This document shows positions 54,706 through 62,842 of a DNA stretch of 64,000 nucleotides, one piece after another (the stretch's first letter is position 1; every line of letters begins with the position of its first letter). The stretch is from Paracoccus caeni (GTDB lineage: Bacteria; Pseudomonadota; Alphaproteobacteria; Rhodobacterales; Rhodobacteraceae). Below the pieces are notes generated by a model. It was not told the DNA's origin. It saw only the letters and a list, made by a program, of their open reading frames with translations, and did no database searches. Where the stretch lies: contig NZ_JAEPRQ010000003.1 in the NCBI RefSeq assembly GCF_016629665.1, positions 372,001-436,000 on the forward strand. The letters are read 5' to 3'. The translations under genes were made by a program, and so were the position numbers.

Positions 54706-56453
54706 GACACACCTCCCGTGCGCCCGGCTTCCTGCGCCTTCATGATCTGGGCCGAGTTCTGCACCATCTCTTGCAGCACCTTGTCGCGCGGCCCGAAGGC
54801 GCGCCGCATGCCCTGTTCCATGACCAGCAGCAATTCGCATTCGTTGATGGCGGCGGGGCGGTGCGCCATGATGACGACCACACCGTTCTGCGCCTTGATC
54901 CGGCGGATCGCCATGTTCAGCGCCTCGGACCCCTGATTGTCGAGGTTCGAGTTCGGCTCGTCCAGAACCAGCAACACCGGATCGGGATACAGCGCCCGTG
55001 CCAGCCCGATCCGCTGAATCTGCCCGCCCGACAGCCGGTCGGTGCTTTGGGTGATGCGGGTGTCGTAACCGTTCGGCAGATCAAGGATCATCTGATGTGC
55101 CGCCGCGGCCTTGGCCGCACGCACGACCCGTTCGGGGTCTGGTTCGGGGGCAAGTCGGGCGATGTTTTCGGCGATGGTGCCGTCGAACAGCGTCACCTTT
55201 TGCGGCAGATAGCCGATCAGCGCGCCCAGAACGTCTGGATCGTATTGATCCAGCGTCGCCCCGCCAAGCCGCAGCGAACCGCCAACCACGGGCCACGCAC
55301 CGATCAGCGCGCGGGCCAGCGTCGATTTGCCTGCACCGGACGGCCCGATCACGCCAAGCGCCTGACCCGGTCCAACGGCAAAGCTGACGCCGCGAAGGAT
55401 GGCGACGTTCTGGCCCGGAGGCGCAACACTTAGCTGACGCCCTTCGATCTGCGCGTCGGGGCGGGGCAGCGGGGTCATGCTGGGCTGCGCCGGGTGACGC
55501 GACAGCAACCGCGCCAGCCGGTCCCATGCATCCTGCGCGCCCTGCACCATCGGCCAGCCGCCGACCAATTGCTCGATCGGCTGCAGCGCCCGGCCCATCA
55601 TGATCGAGCTGGCGATCATCGCGCCCGGGGTAACTTCCTGTTTCAGCACCAGCCATGCGCCGGTGGCCAGCAATGCGCTTTGCAGGAACAGGCGGAAGCT
55701 TTTCGAGAAGACGGTGAAGCCGGACGAGACATCGGCACCCTTGACCGCATGGGTCTGCGCCTCGCTTCTGGCCTTGCGCCAGCGGGTATAGGTGGCGCTA
55801 CGCATGCCAAGCGCGCCGATCACCTCGCCCTCGTCACGATAAAGGTCGGCCATCCGCTGCGCCTGCGCGGCGGAGGCGTTGGATTGCTGCAACGGGCTTT
55901 TGGTCATGCTGCGGTTGATGATGGTCGAGATGACCAGAATCGCACCGCCAATCGTCGCGACCACGCCCAGAAGCGGGTGGAAGATATAAACGAAGGCCAG
56001 AAAGACCGGGGCCCATGGCAGATCGAAGATCGCCAGAAAGACCGGCGATCCCAGCAGCCGCTGAACCGAATCCAGATCGCGCATGCCACTGGCCGCGGCG
56101 GCGGATTCATCGCCGCTGACCGCGCCTTCGCGCAGCGCAGCCTCGAAAACGCGACCCTCCATCCGGTCCTGAAAGCGCGTGGCGACCCGCTGCATCACCC
56201 GGCTGCGGATCAGATCGACGATGCCCATCAGCAGGAACAGGAACATGACCAGAAGGAACAAGGCCGTCAGCGTTTCAACCGAACGCGACCCCAGAACCCG
56301 GTCATAGACCTGCAGCATGAAGATCGGGCCGGTCAGCATCAACAGGTTGACCACGGCCGAAAAAATTCCGACCGCGATGAACAGCGGCGTCCCGACGGAG
56401 CGTGCCTTCTTCAATTCCTTGCTGCCGCTGAGTGCGACCGGCGCTCTACTCAT
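54702..56453 (-). CDS. Type I secretion ABC permease/ATPase (PrtD/HasD-like)
   Basis: A 583-residue half-transporter with an N-terminal membrane domain of six helices (about 25-300) and a C-terminal ATPase. Walker A is GPSGAGKST, the signature DRLSGGQIQR, and Walker B LLVLDEPNSNLD. There is no N-terminal C39 or C39-like domain, which fits the PrtD group that exports RTX-type proteins with C-terminal signals. It is first of a two-gene operon with the HlyD partner; the outer-membrane channel gene is elsewhere. Confidence 0.92.
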   Translation of the reverse strand: MSRAPVALSGSKELKKARSVGTPLFIAVGIFSAVVNLLMLTGPIFMLQVYDRVLGSRSVETLTALFLLVMFLFLLMGIVDLIRSRVMQRVATRFQDRMEGRVFEAALREGAVSGDESAAAASGMRDLDSVQRLLGSPVFLAIFDLPWAPVFLAFVYIFHPLLGVVATIGGAILVISTIINRSMTKSPLQQSNASAAQAQRMADLYRDEGEVIGALGMRSATYTRWRKARSEAQTHAVKGADVSSGFTVFSKSFRLFLQSALLATGAWLVLKQEVTPGAMIASSIMMGRALQPIEQLVGGWPMVQGAQDAWDRLARLLSRHPAQPSMTPLPRPDAQIEGRQLSVAPPGQNVAILRGVSFAVGPGQALGVIGPSGAGKSTLARALIGAWPVVGGSLRLGGATLDQYDPDVLGALIGYLPQKVTLFDGTIAENIARLAPEPDPERVVRAAKAAAAHQMILDLPNGYDTRITQSTDRLSGGQIQRIGLARALYPDPVLLVLDEPNSNLDNQGSEALNMAIRRIKAQNGVVVIMAHRPAAINECELLLVMEQGMRRAFGPRDKVLQEMVQNSAQIMKAQEAGRTGGVS

Positions 56454-56612
56454 TATACATTGTCCCCGTCTTGGCGGGCATCTTGCCCCCGGCCTTCACA
56501 ACTGGATGCACCCTTGCCGTGCGGCAATACCGCCTTTATGCCCCTTAGCGCCATTGCTTTCATGATCCGAACGGTCCTGTTTCGCTCTATATCGAAAAGG
56601 TTAGAGAGTCCT

Positions 56613-57434
56613 TTGCGAAGTCTTTATCAAATCGGCCTGCCGCTGGCCTTTGCCTTTGCGACCTTGACGGCGGGTTGTGCGTCGAAACCTGTGATGCAGG
56701 ATGGCGTCCTCGTCAACGATCCGTATGAGGCACAAAACCGCAGCGTTCACAACTTCAACAAGTCGGTTGACCGGAACGTGATCGCGCCGGTCGGCAATCT
56801 GTTGCGCTCGGGCGGTGGTGGAGAGCAGCGGTCGGACCGGATCGGCGCGCGGGATGCGGTGATCAATGTCGGCTCTAACCTGTCGCTGCCGGGCAAGGTC
56901 GTGAACAGCGTTTTGCAGGGTCGGCCAGAGCCTGCGATCAAGAACTTGTTCCGATTTGCCGTGAACAGCACCATTGGCATCGCAGGCATATTCGATCCCG
57001 CAGGCGAAGGCTTCGGCCTGCCCGAGCAGGATACGGATTTCGGCGAAACACTGGCTGTCTGGGGTATTCCCGAAGGCACCTATGTTGAACTGCCGCTGAT
57101 CGGTCCATCAACTCAGCGCGATGCCGCCGGGCGTGTGGTCGATATCTTCATAGATCCGCTCAATCATGTGCTGAACCGGGATGAGCGAATGATCGCCCTG
57201 GGCTTGCGAATCGGGTCAAAAGCCGGTGAACGCGCGCGATTCGGTGATACGGTGGATAGCATTCTGCAGGACAGCGCGGATAGTTACGCGCAGACGCGGT
57301 TGATCTATCTGATGCACCGCCGCCATGAACTGGGAGAAACGCGTGCCGAAATCGATCCTTATGCCGACGCAGATGCAGATGCGGGCAGCGATGTCGGGGC
57401 AGATGAGGGCGTCATCGATCCCTATGAGGAATGA
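56613..57434 (+). CDS. mlaA: MlaA-family (VacJ) phospholipid-transport lipoprotein
   Basis: A protein of about 273 residues. A lipoprotein signal with the lipobox LTAGC (Cys22) precedes the MlaA domain, with NDPYEAQNRSVHNFNK near the start and GIAGIFDPAGEGFGLPEQDTDFGETL (key Asp-Pro and Glu) in the middle. It removes mislocalised phospholipid from the outer leaflet of the outer membrane. The C-terminus is very acidic (DADADAGSDVGADEG). TTG 56613 gives a typical short signal; ATG 56562 is an alternative. It overlaps mlaC by 11 bp. Confidence 0.9.
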   Translation: MRSLYQIGLPLAFAFATLTAGCASKPVMQDGVLVNDPYEAQNRSVHNFNKSVDRNVIAPVGNLLRSGGGGEQRSDRIGARDAVINVGSNLSLPGKVVNSVLQGRPEPAIKNLFRFAVNSTIGIAGIFDPAGEGFGLPEQDTDFGETLAVWGIPEGTYVELPLIGPSTQRDAAGRVVDIFIDPLNHVLNRDERMIALGLRIGSKAGERARFGDTVDSILQDSADSYAQTRLIYLMHRRHELGETRAEIDPYADADADAGSDVGADEGVIDPYEE

Positions 57435-58026
57435 TCGCCGGGGTTTTCTGACCCTGCTGGGCGGCGCTGCCGCATTGACGCTGTTGCCTGCTGGTCGCGC
57501 GGCGGCGCTGGACTCCGATCAGGCGCATGCGCTGATCGATACCGCCTTGGGCGAGGTCTATCAGGTCATCAATGCCGGCCAACCGCCCGAGCAGATGTAT
57601 GAGCAATTCGAGGATATCTTCGTCCGTTACGCCGATGTCGATGTGATCGCGCGCTCGGCCCTTGGCCCGGCGGCGCGGCAGACCGATGCGTCGGTGCTGG
57701 CGGCCTATACACAGGCGTTTCAGGGCTATATCGGCCGCAAATACGGCAAGCGTTTCCGCGAATTCATCGGCTCGCGGATCGAGGTGACTGGTGCGCGACC
57801 GTTGAAAAGTTTCTTTGCGGTGACTTCGGTCGCCTATCTGAATGGCCGCGCCCCCATGGAGGTCGAATGGCATGTCTCGAACAGGTCGGGACAGGACCGT
57901 TTCTTCAACATCATCATCGAAGGCGTGAACATGCTGGCCAGCGAAAGGGCCGAAGTGACCGCGCTGCTGGCCCGCAATCAGGGCGACGTGACCGCGCTGG
58001 CGGCGGAGTTGCAGCAGGCGGGCTGA
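57424..58026 (+). CDS. mlaC: MlaC-family phospholipid-binding periplasmic protein
   Basis: A 200-residue periplasmic carrier of the Tol-Pal/Mla Ttg2D type. The N-terminus DRRGFLTLLGGAA has a twin-arginine motif, unlike the usual Sec signal of MlaC. The mature domain has ARSALGPAARQ and YIGRKYGKRF, then VEWHVSNRSGQ and FFNIIIEGVNM, matching the family. The ATG lies inside the 3' end of mlaA. The mlaFEDB transporter genes are not in the window. Confidence 0.88.
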   Translation: MRNDRRGFLTLLGGAAALTLLPAGRAAALDSDQAHALIDTALGEVYQVINAGQPPEQMYEQFEDIFVRYADVDVIARSALGPAARQTDASVLAAYTQAFQGYIGRKYGKRFREFIGSRIEVTGARPLKSFFAVTSVAYLNGRAPMEVEWHVSNRSGQDRFFNIIIEGVNMLASERAEVTALLARNQGDVTALAAELQQAG

Positions 58027-58061
58027 TAATGGGTGGCGGAAGATAAAGCGTCCGACCGAGA

Positions 58062-58940
58062 TTACCCCAGCTTCAGCGTCGCCGCGAAGTCGAGGAAGCT
58101 GCGCATCGCTGTCGTCAGCAGCTTGCCGGGCGGATAGACGATGCTGATCGGCAGGTTCGGGATTGTGTAGTCCTGCATCAATGGGATCAGCGTGCCCTTG
58201 GCGATCTCGTCGGTGGCGACGAATTCCGGCAGGATGGTGATGCCCCTGCCGCTGACCGCCATCGAGTGCAGCAATTCGGTGTTGTTTGACGAAAATACCG
58301 GCTCGATCCGTTGCAGCAATGTTTGCCCGTCGCGGATCAACGGCCAGCTTGTGCCGCGCAGATTGGTATAGTGCAGACAGCCGTGATGCAGCAGGTCGTT
58401 CGGTTCGACCGGGGTGCCGTGGAGTTCAAGGTATTCGGGGGAAGCAACCAGCATGATCCGCGCCGAATCCAGTTTGCGCGCTCTGAGCGAGGAATCCTTC
58501 AGGAAACCTATGCGAATGACCGCATCAAACCCCTCGCTGACCAGATCGCTGGTGCCGTCATCCAGTGTCAGGTTCAGCTTGATGCCGGGATAAAGCTCCA
58601 TGAACTTCACCAGATGTGGCTGTAGCACTTTGAGCGTGTAGGCGACGGGCGATCCGATCCGCAAAACTCCGGCAGGTTTGTCCGAAGCGGCCCGCACATT
58701 ATCTGTCGCGGCGTCCAGTTGCGCCAGGATGAGACGCAGATTTTCGCCGAATTCCGCGCCGACGGCGGTGGCGTGAACCTCTCGCGTGGTGCGGACCAGC
58801 AGGCGGGTGCCAAGCTCTTCCTCCAGATCCGAGATATGCTTGCTGGAAAGGCTTCGCGATATGCCCAGCCGCCGGGCGGCGGCGGCAAAACTGCCTTCGT
58901 CCAGAATTGCAATAAAGGTCCGTAGTTCAATGATATCCAT
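58062..58940 (-). CDS. LysR-type transcriptional regulator
   Basis: A 292-residue regulator. The HTH (about residues 1-60) reads DIIELRTFIAILDEGSFAAA and RLGISRSLSSKHISDLE. The effector domain starts with GVLRIGSPVAY near residue 90. It is of the CrgA-like group, which often represses its own or divergent genes. No divergent gene is next to it, so its target is not apparent. It converges on mlaC. Confidence 0.88.
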   Translation of the reverse strand: MDIIELRTFIAILDEGSFAAAARRLGISRSLSSKHISDLEEELGTRLLVRTTREVHATAVGAEFGENLRLILAQLDAATDNVRAASDKPAGVLRIGSPVAYTLKVLQPHLVKFMELYPGIKLNLTLDDGTSDLVSEGFDAVIRIGFLKDSSLRARKLDSARIMLVASPEYLELHGTPVEPNDLLHHGCLHYTNLRGTSWPLIRDGQTLLQRIEPVFSSNNTELLHSMAVSGRGITILPEFVATDEIAKGTLIPLMQDYTIPNLPISIVYPPGKLLTTAMRSFLDFAATLKLG

Positions 58941-59017
58941 GATGCCGAAGGTCGTCCTGCCGGGGTGAAATCACCTGTCGCAGGTCAGCATATGGGGCGC
59001 CAGTGGCGAAAAACCAA

Positions 59018-59040
59018 AAACCGCCCGAATGGGGCGGTTT
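59018..59040 (-). terminator. Intrinsic terminator of the small secreted-protein gene
   Basis: AAACCGCCC (59018-59026) and GGGCGGTTT (59032-59040) form a perfect 9-bp stem with a 5-nt loop. On the minus strand a TTTTTGGTTTTT tract follows. It lies about 74 bp downstream of the gene ending at 59114. Confidence 0.85.
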
Positions 59041-59078
59041 GACGGAGGTGTGATCCACACCCCGAAAGGTTCGGCAGG

Positions 59079-59097
59079 GCCTTGATCAGATCAAGGC
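59079..59097. repeat. Perfect 19-bp palindrome after the small secreted-protein gene
   Basis: GCCTTGATC-A-GATCAAGGC, 9-bp arms with one central base, 16 bp after the stop at 59114. It has no T-run and precedes the intrinsic terminator, so it may stabilise the mRNA end or bind a protein. Confidence 0.6.
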
Positions 59098-59113
59098 GCA
59101 GCCGAAAAACAAA

Positions 59114-59365
59114 TCAGCGTTCGTAGGTGCTGGGCACAGCGCTGGACGAGAAATCGCTGACTTTCACTTTCGCATCGGCTTTCAGACCGGCACGGTTCAG
59201 TTCACGCGGGCTCATCACGGTACCAGCATCGACGCTGACGGTTTTGGCGGCTTCGAAGCTGCGGACAGGCAGATCGGGGCTTTCGTTGGTGCCGCCGAAA
59301 TTGGTGGCCGAAGCGGCGCCTGCAACGAGGCTCAGGGCGGTCAGGGCAATAGCAAAGCGTTTCAT
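59114..59365 (-). CDS. Small secreted protein, unknown
   Basis: An 83-residue protein with a clear Sec signal (KRFAIALTALSLVAGAASA) and a mature part of about 62 residues without Cys, containing SPRELNRAGLKADAKVKV. A GAGAGAAGACC leader precedes the ATG. It has its own leader hairpin (59388-59413) and terminator, so it is a single-gene unit. I do not recognise the family. Confidence 0.75.
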   Translation of the reverse strand: MKRFAIALTALSLVAGAASATNFGGTNESPDLPVRSFEAAKTVSVDAGTVMSPRELNRAGLKADAKVKVSDFSSSAVPSTYER

Positions 59366-59387
59366 GGTCTTCTCTCTTTCGTTTTCG

Positions 59388-59413
59388 TCGTGAATGTCAT
59401 TTTTCTTTCACGA
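59388..59413 (-). promoter_or_regulatory. Inverted repeat in the leader of the small secreted-protein gene
   Basis: TCGTGAA (59388-59394) and TTCACGA (59407-59413) are perfect 7-bp arms with a 12-bp spacer, starting 22 bp before the ATG. It could be an operator or an mRNA hairpin that affects translation. The role is inferred. Confidence 0.4.
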
Positions 59414-59570
59414 GACTGATCTAAGAGCGGGCCAGATCGGGCAGTAGACGCTATTTTGTGGTTTCATTGTTCGATATTGTTGAACAATCCGGCGGATGTG
59501 CGCGCACCGAACGGTTTGGTTTACACCATAGCGCGAGCCGCGCGTGATCGGGCCTTGAAATGTCGTGGAT

Positions 59571-60449
59571 TCAATCCACTGCGATGATGTCGACGCTGTG
59601 CCGCCCGGACTGGCTGCCATCCACCCGCATTGATCCGGTGATCGGCGCCGTATCCGCATAGTCGCGGCCATAGCCGATGGTCACATGATCGGCGGAAACG
59701 AAACAGGCATTGGTCGGATCATATTCGCACCATCCCGCCTCGGTCCCGGTCCAGGCGCGGACCCAGGCATGCATGGCATCGGCACCTTCCAGACGCGGCT
59801 TGCCCGGCGGCGGCACGGTGCGCAGAAAGCCCGACACGTAGCCCGCCGGAATACCAAGGCTGCGCAGGGCAGAAATCATGATCTGCGAAAAGTCCTGACA
59901 GACGCCCCGCCGCCCGGCAAAGGCTTCTGCGGCGGGGGTGTCCACCTCGGTCGCCTCGGCGTCAAACAGCATGTCGCGGTGCAGGGCCTTGCCCAGAGCC
60001 TCAACCACCTGATTGGCCGTTGCCCCCTTTGGACAGTTTGCGAGAGCGTAAGAAGCAATCTGGTCGTCCACGGGAATCCGCAGCGAGGGCGGCAGGAAAT
60101 GGTGCGGCGAATTGGGTCCAAGATCGGTGACCGCCTGAATTTCATCCGCCAGACGGCTGATCGGCGATGACAGATCCAAGAGCGAGGCCGAGGCATGCCG
60201 CAATACCCGCGCCTTCATGTCGAACCGCACTTCACGCAGACCTGCGGGCAGGACCAGTTGAATGACCTCTGTGCCGAAGAAGTCGGCGAAATTGCTGCGC
60301 TCCAGCGCCGGGGGCGTGACCATGACGGTGCATTGCTGCACCTCTTGCAGGCCGGGCAGATCGGCGGGGGTGATGCGCAGAAGCTGCCGACCGCCACCAA
60401 CCGGGCGCTGAAACTTGTAATTAATGGAAAGGTTCAGCCGGTAGAGCAT
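59571..60449 (-). CDS. Transglutaminase-like cysteine protease-fold protein
   Basis: A 292-residue COG1305-type protein. An N-terminal beta domain (about 1-110) is followed by the transglutaminase core with GRRGVCQDFSQIMISALR (Cys), GADAMHAWVRAW (His) and YDPTN (Asp), a complete triad. It is predicted to cleave or crosslink peptides. The ATG overlaps the stop of the ATP-grasp/alpha-E gene, so they are coupled. Such proteins recur with these partners across bacteria. Confidence 0.9.
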   Translation of the reverse strand: MLYRLNLSINYKFQRPVGGGRQLLRITPADLPGLQEVQQCTVMVTPPALERSNFADFFGTEVIQLVLPAGLREVRFDMKARVLRHASASLLDLSSPISRLADEIQAVTDLGPNSPHHFLPPSLRIPVDDQIASYALANCPKGATANQVVEALGKALHRDMLFDAEATEVDTPAAEAFAGRRGVCQDFSQIMISALRSLGIPAGYVSGFLRTVPPPGKPRLEGADAMHAWVRAWTGTEAGWCEYDPTNACFVSADHVTIGYGRDYADTAPITGSMRVDGSQSGRHSVDIIAVD

Positions 60450-62836
60450 CAGTGAAAATAACTCTCGGTCAGCAAATCAGACAATCCCGCGATCCGTCCA
60501 CGCAACTCCCACAGGGCGTCCGAATCCAGCGCCGCCGGATCGGCTGTCGCGATCTCGGCATGCAGGCGCAACACTTCGCGCGCAAGGGGCGACAGCGCGC
60601 CAAGCTCATTCGCGGCGGGCAGGGCATCGATCTGTTCGCGCAGCCGGTCGATCTGATGGCGCAACGCGCGCGGGTTCATCGGGTCCAGCGCCATCAGGTC
60701 GATCACCGTCTCGCGCGAGGTCGCCACACTGAAGCGCCGCCGATGGGTCATCACGCTGTCGCCGATCTCGATGGCGACTTCCAGCGCGCCTTCGGGGGCG
60801 TCTGGATCGGCCAGAACCGCCAACAGGGCCGAGATGTTCATCGCCCTTTCGTGCAGGCGACCGATCGACAGGAAACGCCAGCCGGTGAAGCGATACATAT
60901 TCTCATGCACCAGCCCCGAAATCCCGGCCAGCTTGCGCAGCAGCGCACTCAGCGCGCTGGCCGCATCATCGCCGGGCGTCACCCGGTTCGCCATGTCATC
61001 GGCGCTGCGGCGGATATCCTGCAAGGCCGACCAGGCATCCGGGGAAAAGCGGTCGCGCACCGCCCCCGCCGTACCAATCGCCGCCGCAAGGTTTCTGAGC
61101 AGCGAAGGCGGGATACCTCTCTCCGGGTCGATGCCCAACGGCTCCAGCAGGGGCGCCATCCCCGCCAGCAGCGCCGCATTGCCCGGACCAGCCTCGGCCA
61201 ACCGGACGTTATAGGCGCGCATCAGCCGGACGATGCTTTCGCTGCGCTCGATATAGCGACCCAGCCAGAACAGGTTATCGGCGGCGCGGGCGGGCAGGCC
61301 GCCGGGATTGCCGCGACTGGCCGCGCCATGCGTGCTGCGCAGCATGCTGACCTCGGCCACCGGGCCGTCGCCGACCACCCAGACATCGGCGGCGGTGCCG
61401 CCCTTCTGCATCGCCAGTGCCGACGGGTCGGGCGTGGCACCGATCCGGGCAAAGCCGCCCGGCATCACGGTCCATCCCTCGGATGTGCGGGCCAGAAACA
61501 CCCGAAGCGTCATCGGGCGCGGCATCAGCAGGCCGTTTACCAGCGTCGGTGCAGTCGAAAGCGTCGCTGTTTCCTGCGCAACCAGATTGCTGCCGTGCTG
61601 CGCGATCATGTCGGCCAGTTCTTCGGGGGTCAGATCGCTGGACGGGATCTGCTGGTTCGCCGGATCAAAGGGCAGGCCGGTCGCAAAGGCCGGGCCAAGG
61701 CTCATCCTATGCGGGTTCGACAGCACCGCATCCCGCGCCGCCTGATCGCCGCACCACCATGTCGCGATATTCGGCAAAGCCAGCGGCGCCCGCACCAGTT
61801 CCGGGGCAAGCTGCGGCAGGAAGGCCATGAAGGCGCGCGATTCAAGGATGCCCGCGCCAAGGCTGTTGATCATGCTGGCCGAGCCCGCCCTGAGCGCCGC
61901 GACCATGCCCGGCGTCCCGATCCGCGAGGCCGGGTTCAATTCCAGCGGGTCGGCATAATCCGCATCCAGCCGCCGCCAGATCACATCAGCGGGCATCATC
62001 CCTTGCACGGTGCGGATCATCAGCCGGTCGTTGACGACAGCCAGATCGCCACCCTCGACCAGCGTGAAGCCCAGATAGCGGGCGATATAGGCATGCTCGA
62101 AATAGGTCTCGTTCAGCGTGCCGGGGGTCAGGATCGCGACCCGACCGTCGCTATCGGTCCGCAAATCCAGCAGCGCATCGCGAAAGTCGCGAAAGAAGCC
62201 CGCAAGCCGATGAATATTCGCGTCGGCGTAAAGATCGGCAAAGGCCCGCGCCGTCGCCACCCGGTTTTCCAGCGCATAGCCCGCGCCGGAAGGGGCCTGC
62301 GTCCGGTCGGCCAGCACCCACCAGTCGCCATCCGGTCCCCGGCCCAGTTCGAACGCCAGAAAATGCAGATAGTGGCCGGAACGCGGGCGCACCCCGACCA
62401 TTGGGCGCAGCCAAGCGGGATTGCCCGCCACGATCCCGGCAGGCAGCCGGCCCGAGGCGACCAGCGTATTCGGCCCGTAAAGATCGCCCATCACCGCTTC
62501 CAGCAGGTCGGCGCGCTGCCTTAGCGCGGCGGCGATGCCGTTCCATTCGGTCTGTGACAGCAGCATCGGAACATGGCTTAGCGGCCAGGGCCGCTCGGTC
62601 GAAATGCCGCTGCCATATTGGCGATAGAACACGCCGCTGTCGCGCAGATAGCGGTCGGCGCGGGCAAGGTTGTCAGACAGATCCGCAGGCGTCAGCGATG
62701 CCAGATGCGCGGCCAGACGAGACCAGAGCGGACGGACGCTGCCGTTGGCATCGACCATCTCATCCGGCACGCCGGGCAAGGGACGGTAATCCTGCAATGG
62801 CCGCTCTGCCGTGCCTTCTGCCAATTCGCCTGCCAT
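60449..62836 (-). CDS. Circularly permuted ATP-grasp type 2 fused to alpha-E domain
   Basis: A 795-residue protein. The first 480 or so residues are a circularly permuted ATP-grasp domain, with MLLSQTEWNGIAAALRQRAD, GNPAWLRPMVGVRP and RVAILTPGTLNETYFEHAYI (key residues in the motif). The rest is an alpha-E helical domain, with RAADNLFWLGRYIERSESIVRLMRAY near its start (key Asn, Trp, Arg-Tyr, Glu-Arg). In many genomes the two are separate genes. It is predicted to ligate or modify a peptide, but the product is unknown. Confidence 0.92.
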   Translation of the reverse strand: MAGELAEGTAERPLQDYRPLPGVPDEMVDANGSVRPLWSRLAAHLASLTPADLSDNLARADRYLRDSGVFYRQYGSGISTERPWPLSHVPMLLSQTEWNGIAAALRQRADLLEAVMGDLYGPNTLVASGRLPAGIVAGNPAWLRPMVGVRPRSGHYLHFLAFELGRGPDGDWWVLADRTQAPSGAGYALENRVATARAFADLYADANIHRLAGFFRDFRDALLDLRTDSDGRVAILTPGTLNETYFEHAYIARYLGFTLVEGGDLAVVNDRLMIRTVQGMMPADVIWRRLDADYADPLELNPASRIGTPGMVAALRAGSASMINSLGAGILESRAFMAFLPQLAPELVRAPLALPNIATWWCGDQAARDAVLSNPHRMSLGPAFATGLPFDPANQQIPSSDLTPEELADMIAQHGSNLVAQETATLSTAPTLVNGLLMPRPMTLRVFLARTSEGWTVMPGGFARIGATPDPSALAMQKGGTAADVWVVGDGPVAEVSMLRSTHGAASRGNPGGLPARAADNLFWLGRYIERSESIVRLMRAYNVRLAEAGPGNAALLAGMAPLLEPLGIDPERGIPPSLLRNLAAAIGTAGAVRDRFSPDAWSALQDIRRSADDMANRVTPGDDAASALSALLRKLAGISGLVHENMYRFTGWRFLSIGRLHERAMNISALLAVLADPDAPEGALEVAIEIGDSVMTHRRRFSVATSRETVIDLMALDPMNPRALRHQIDRLREQIDALPAANELGALSPLAREVLRLHAEIATADPAALDSDALWELRGRIAGLSDLLTESYFH

Positions 62837-62842
62837 ATTCCG

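Noticed and set aside
55494..56561. Long upstream extension of the mlaA frame
   Set aside because: It overlaps the type I secretion ABC gene in antisense, and a lipoprotein signal begins only at 56562-56613.
60452..62524. 690-codon plus-strand open frame
   Set aside because: It is antisense to the ATP-grasp/alpha-E gene, and its composition is Arg/Gln/His-rich with no recognisable domain.
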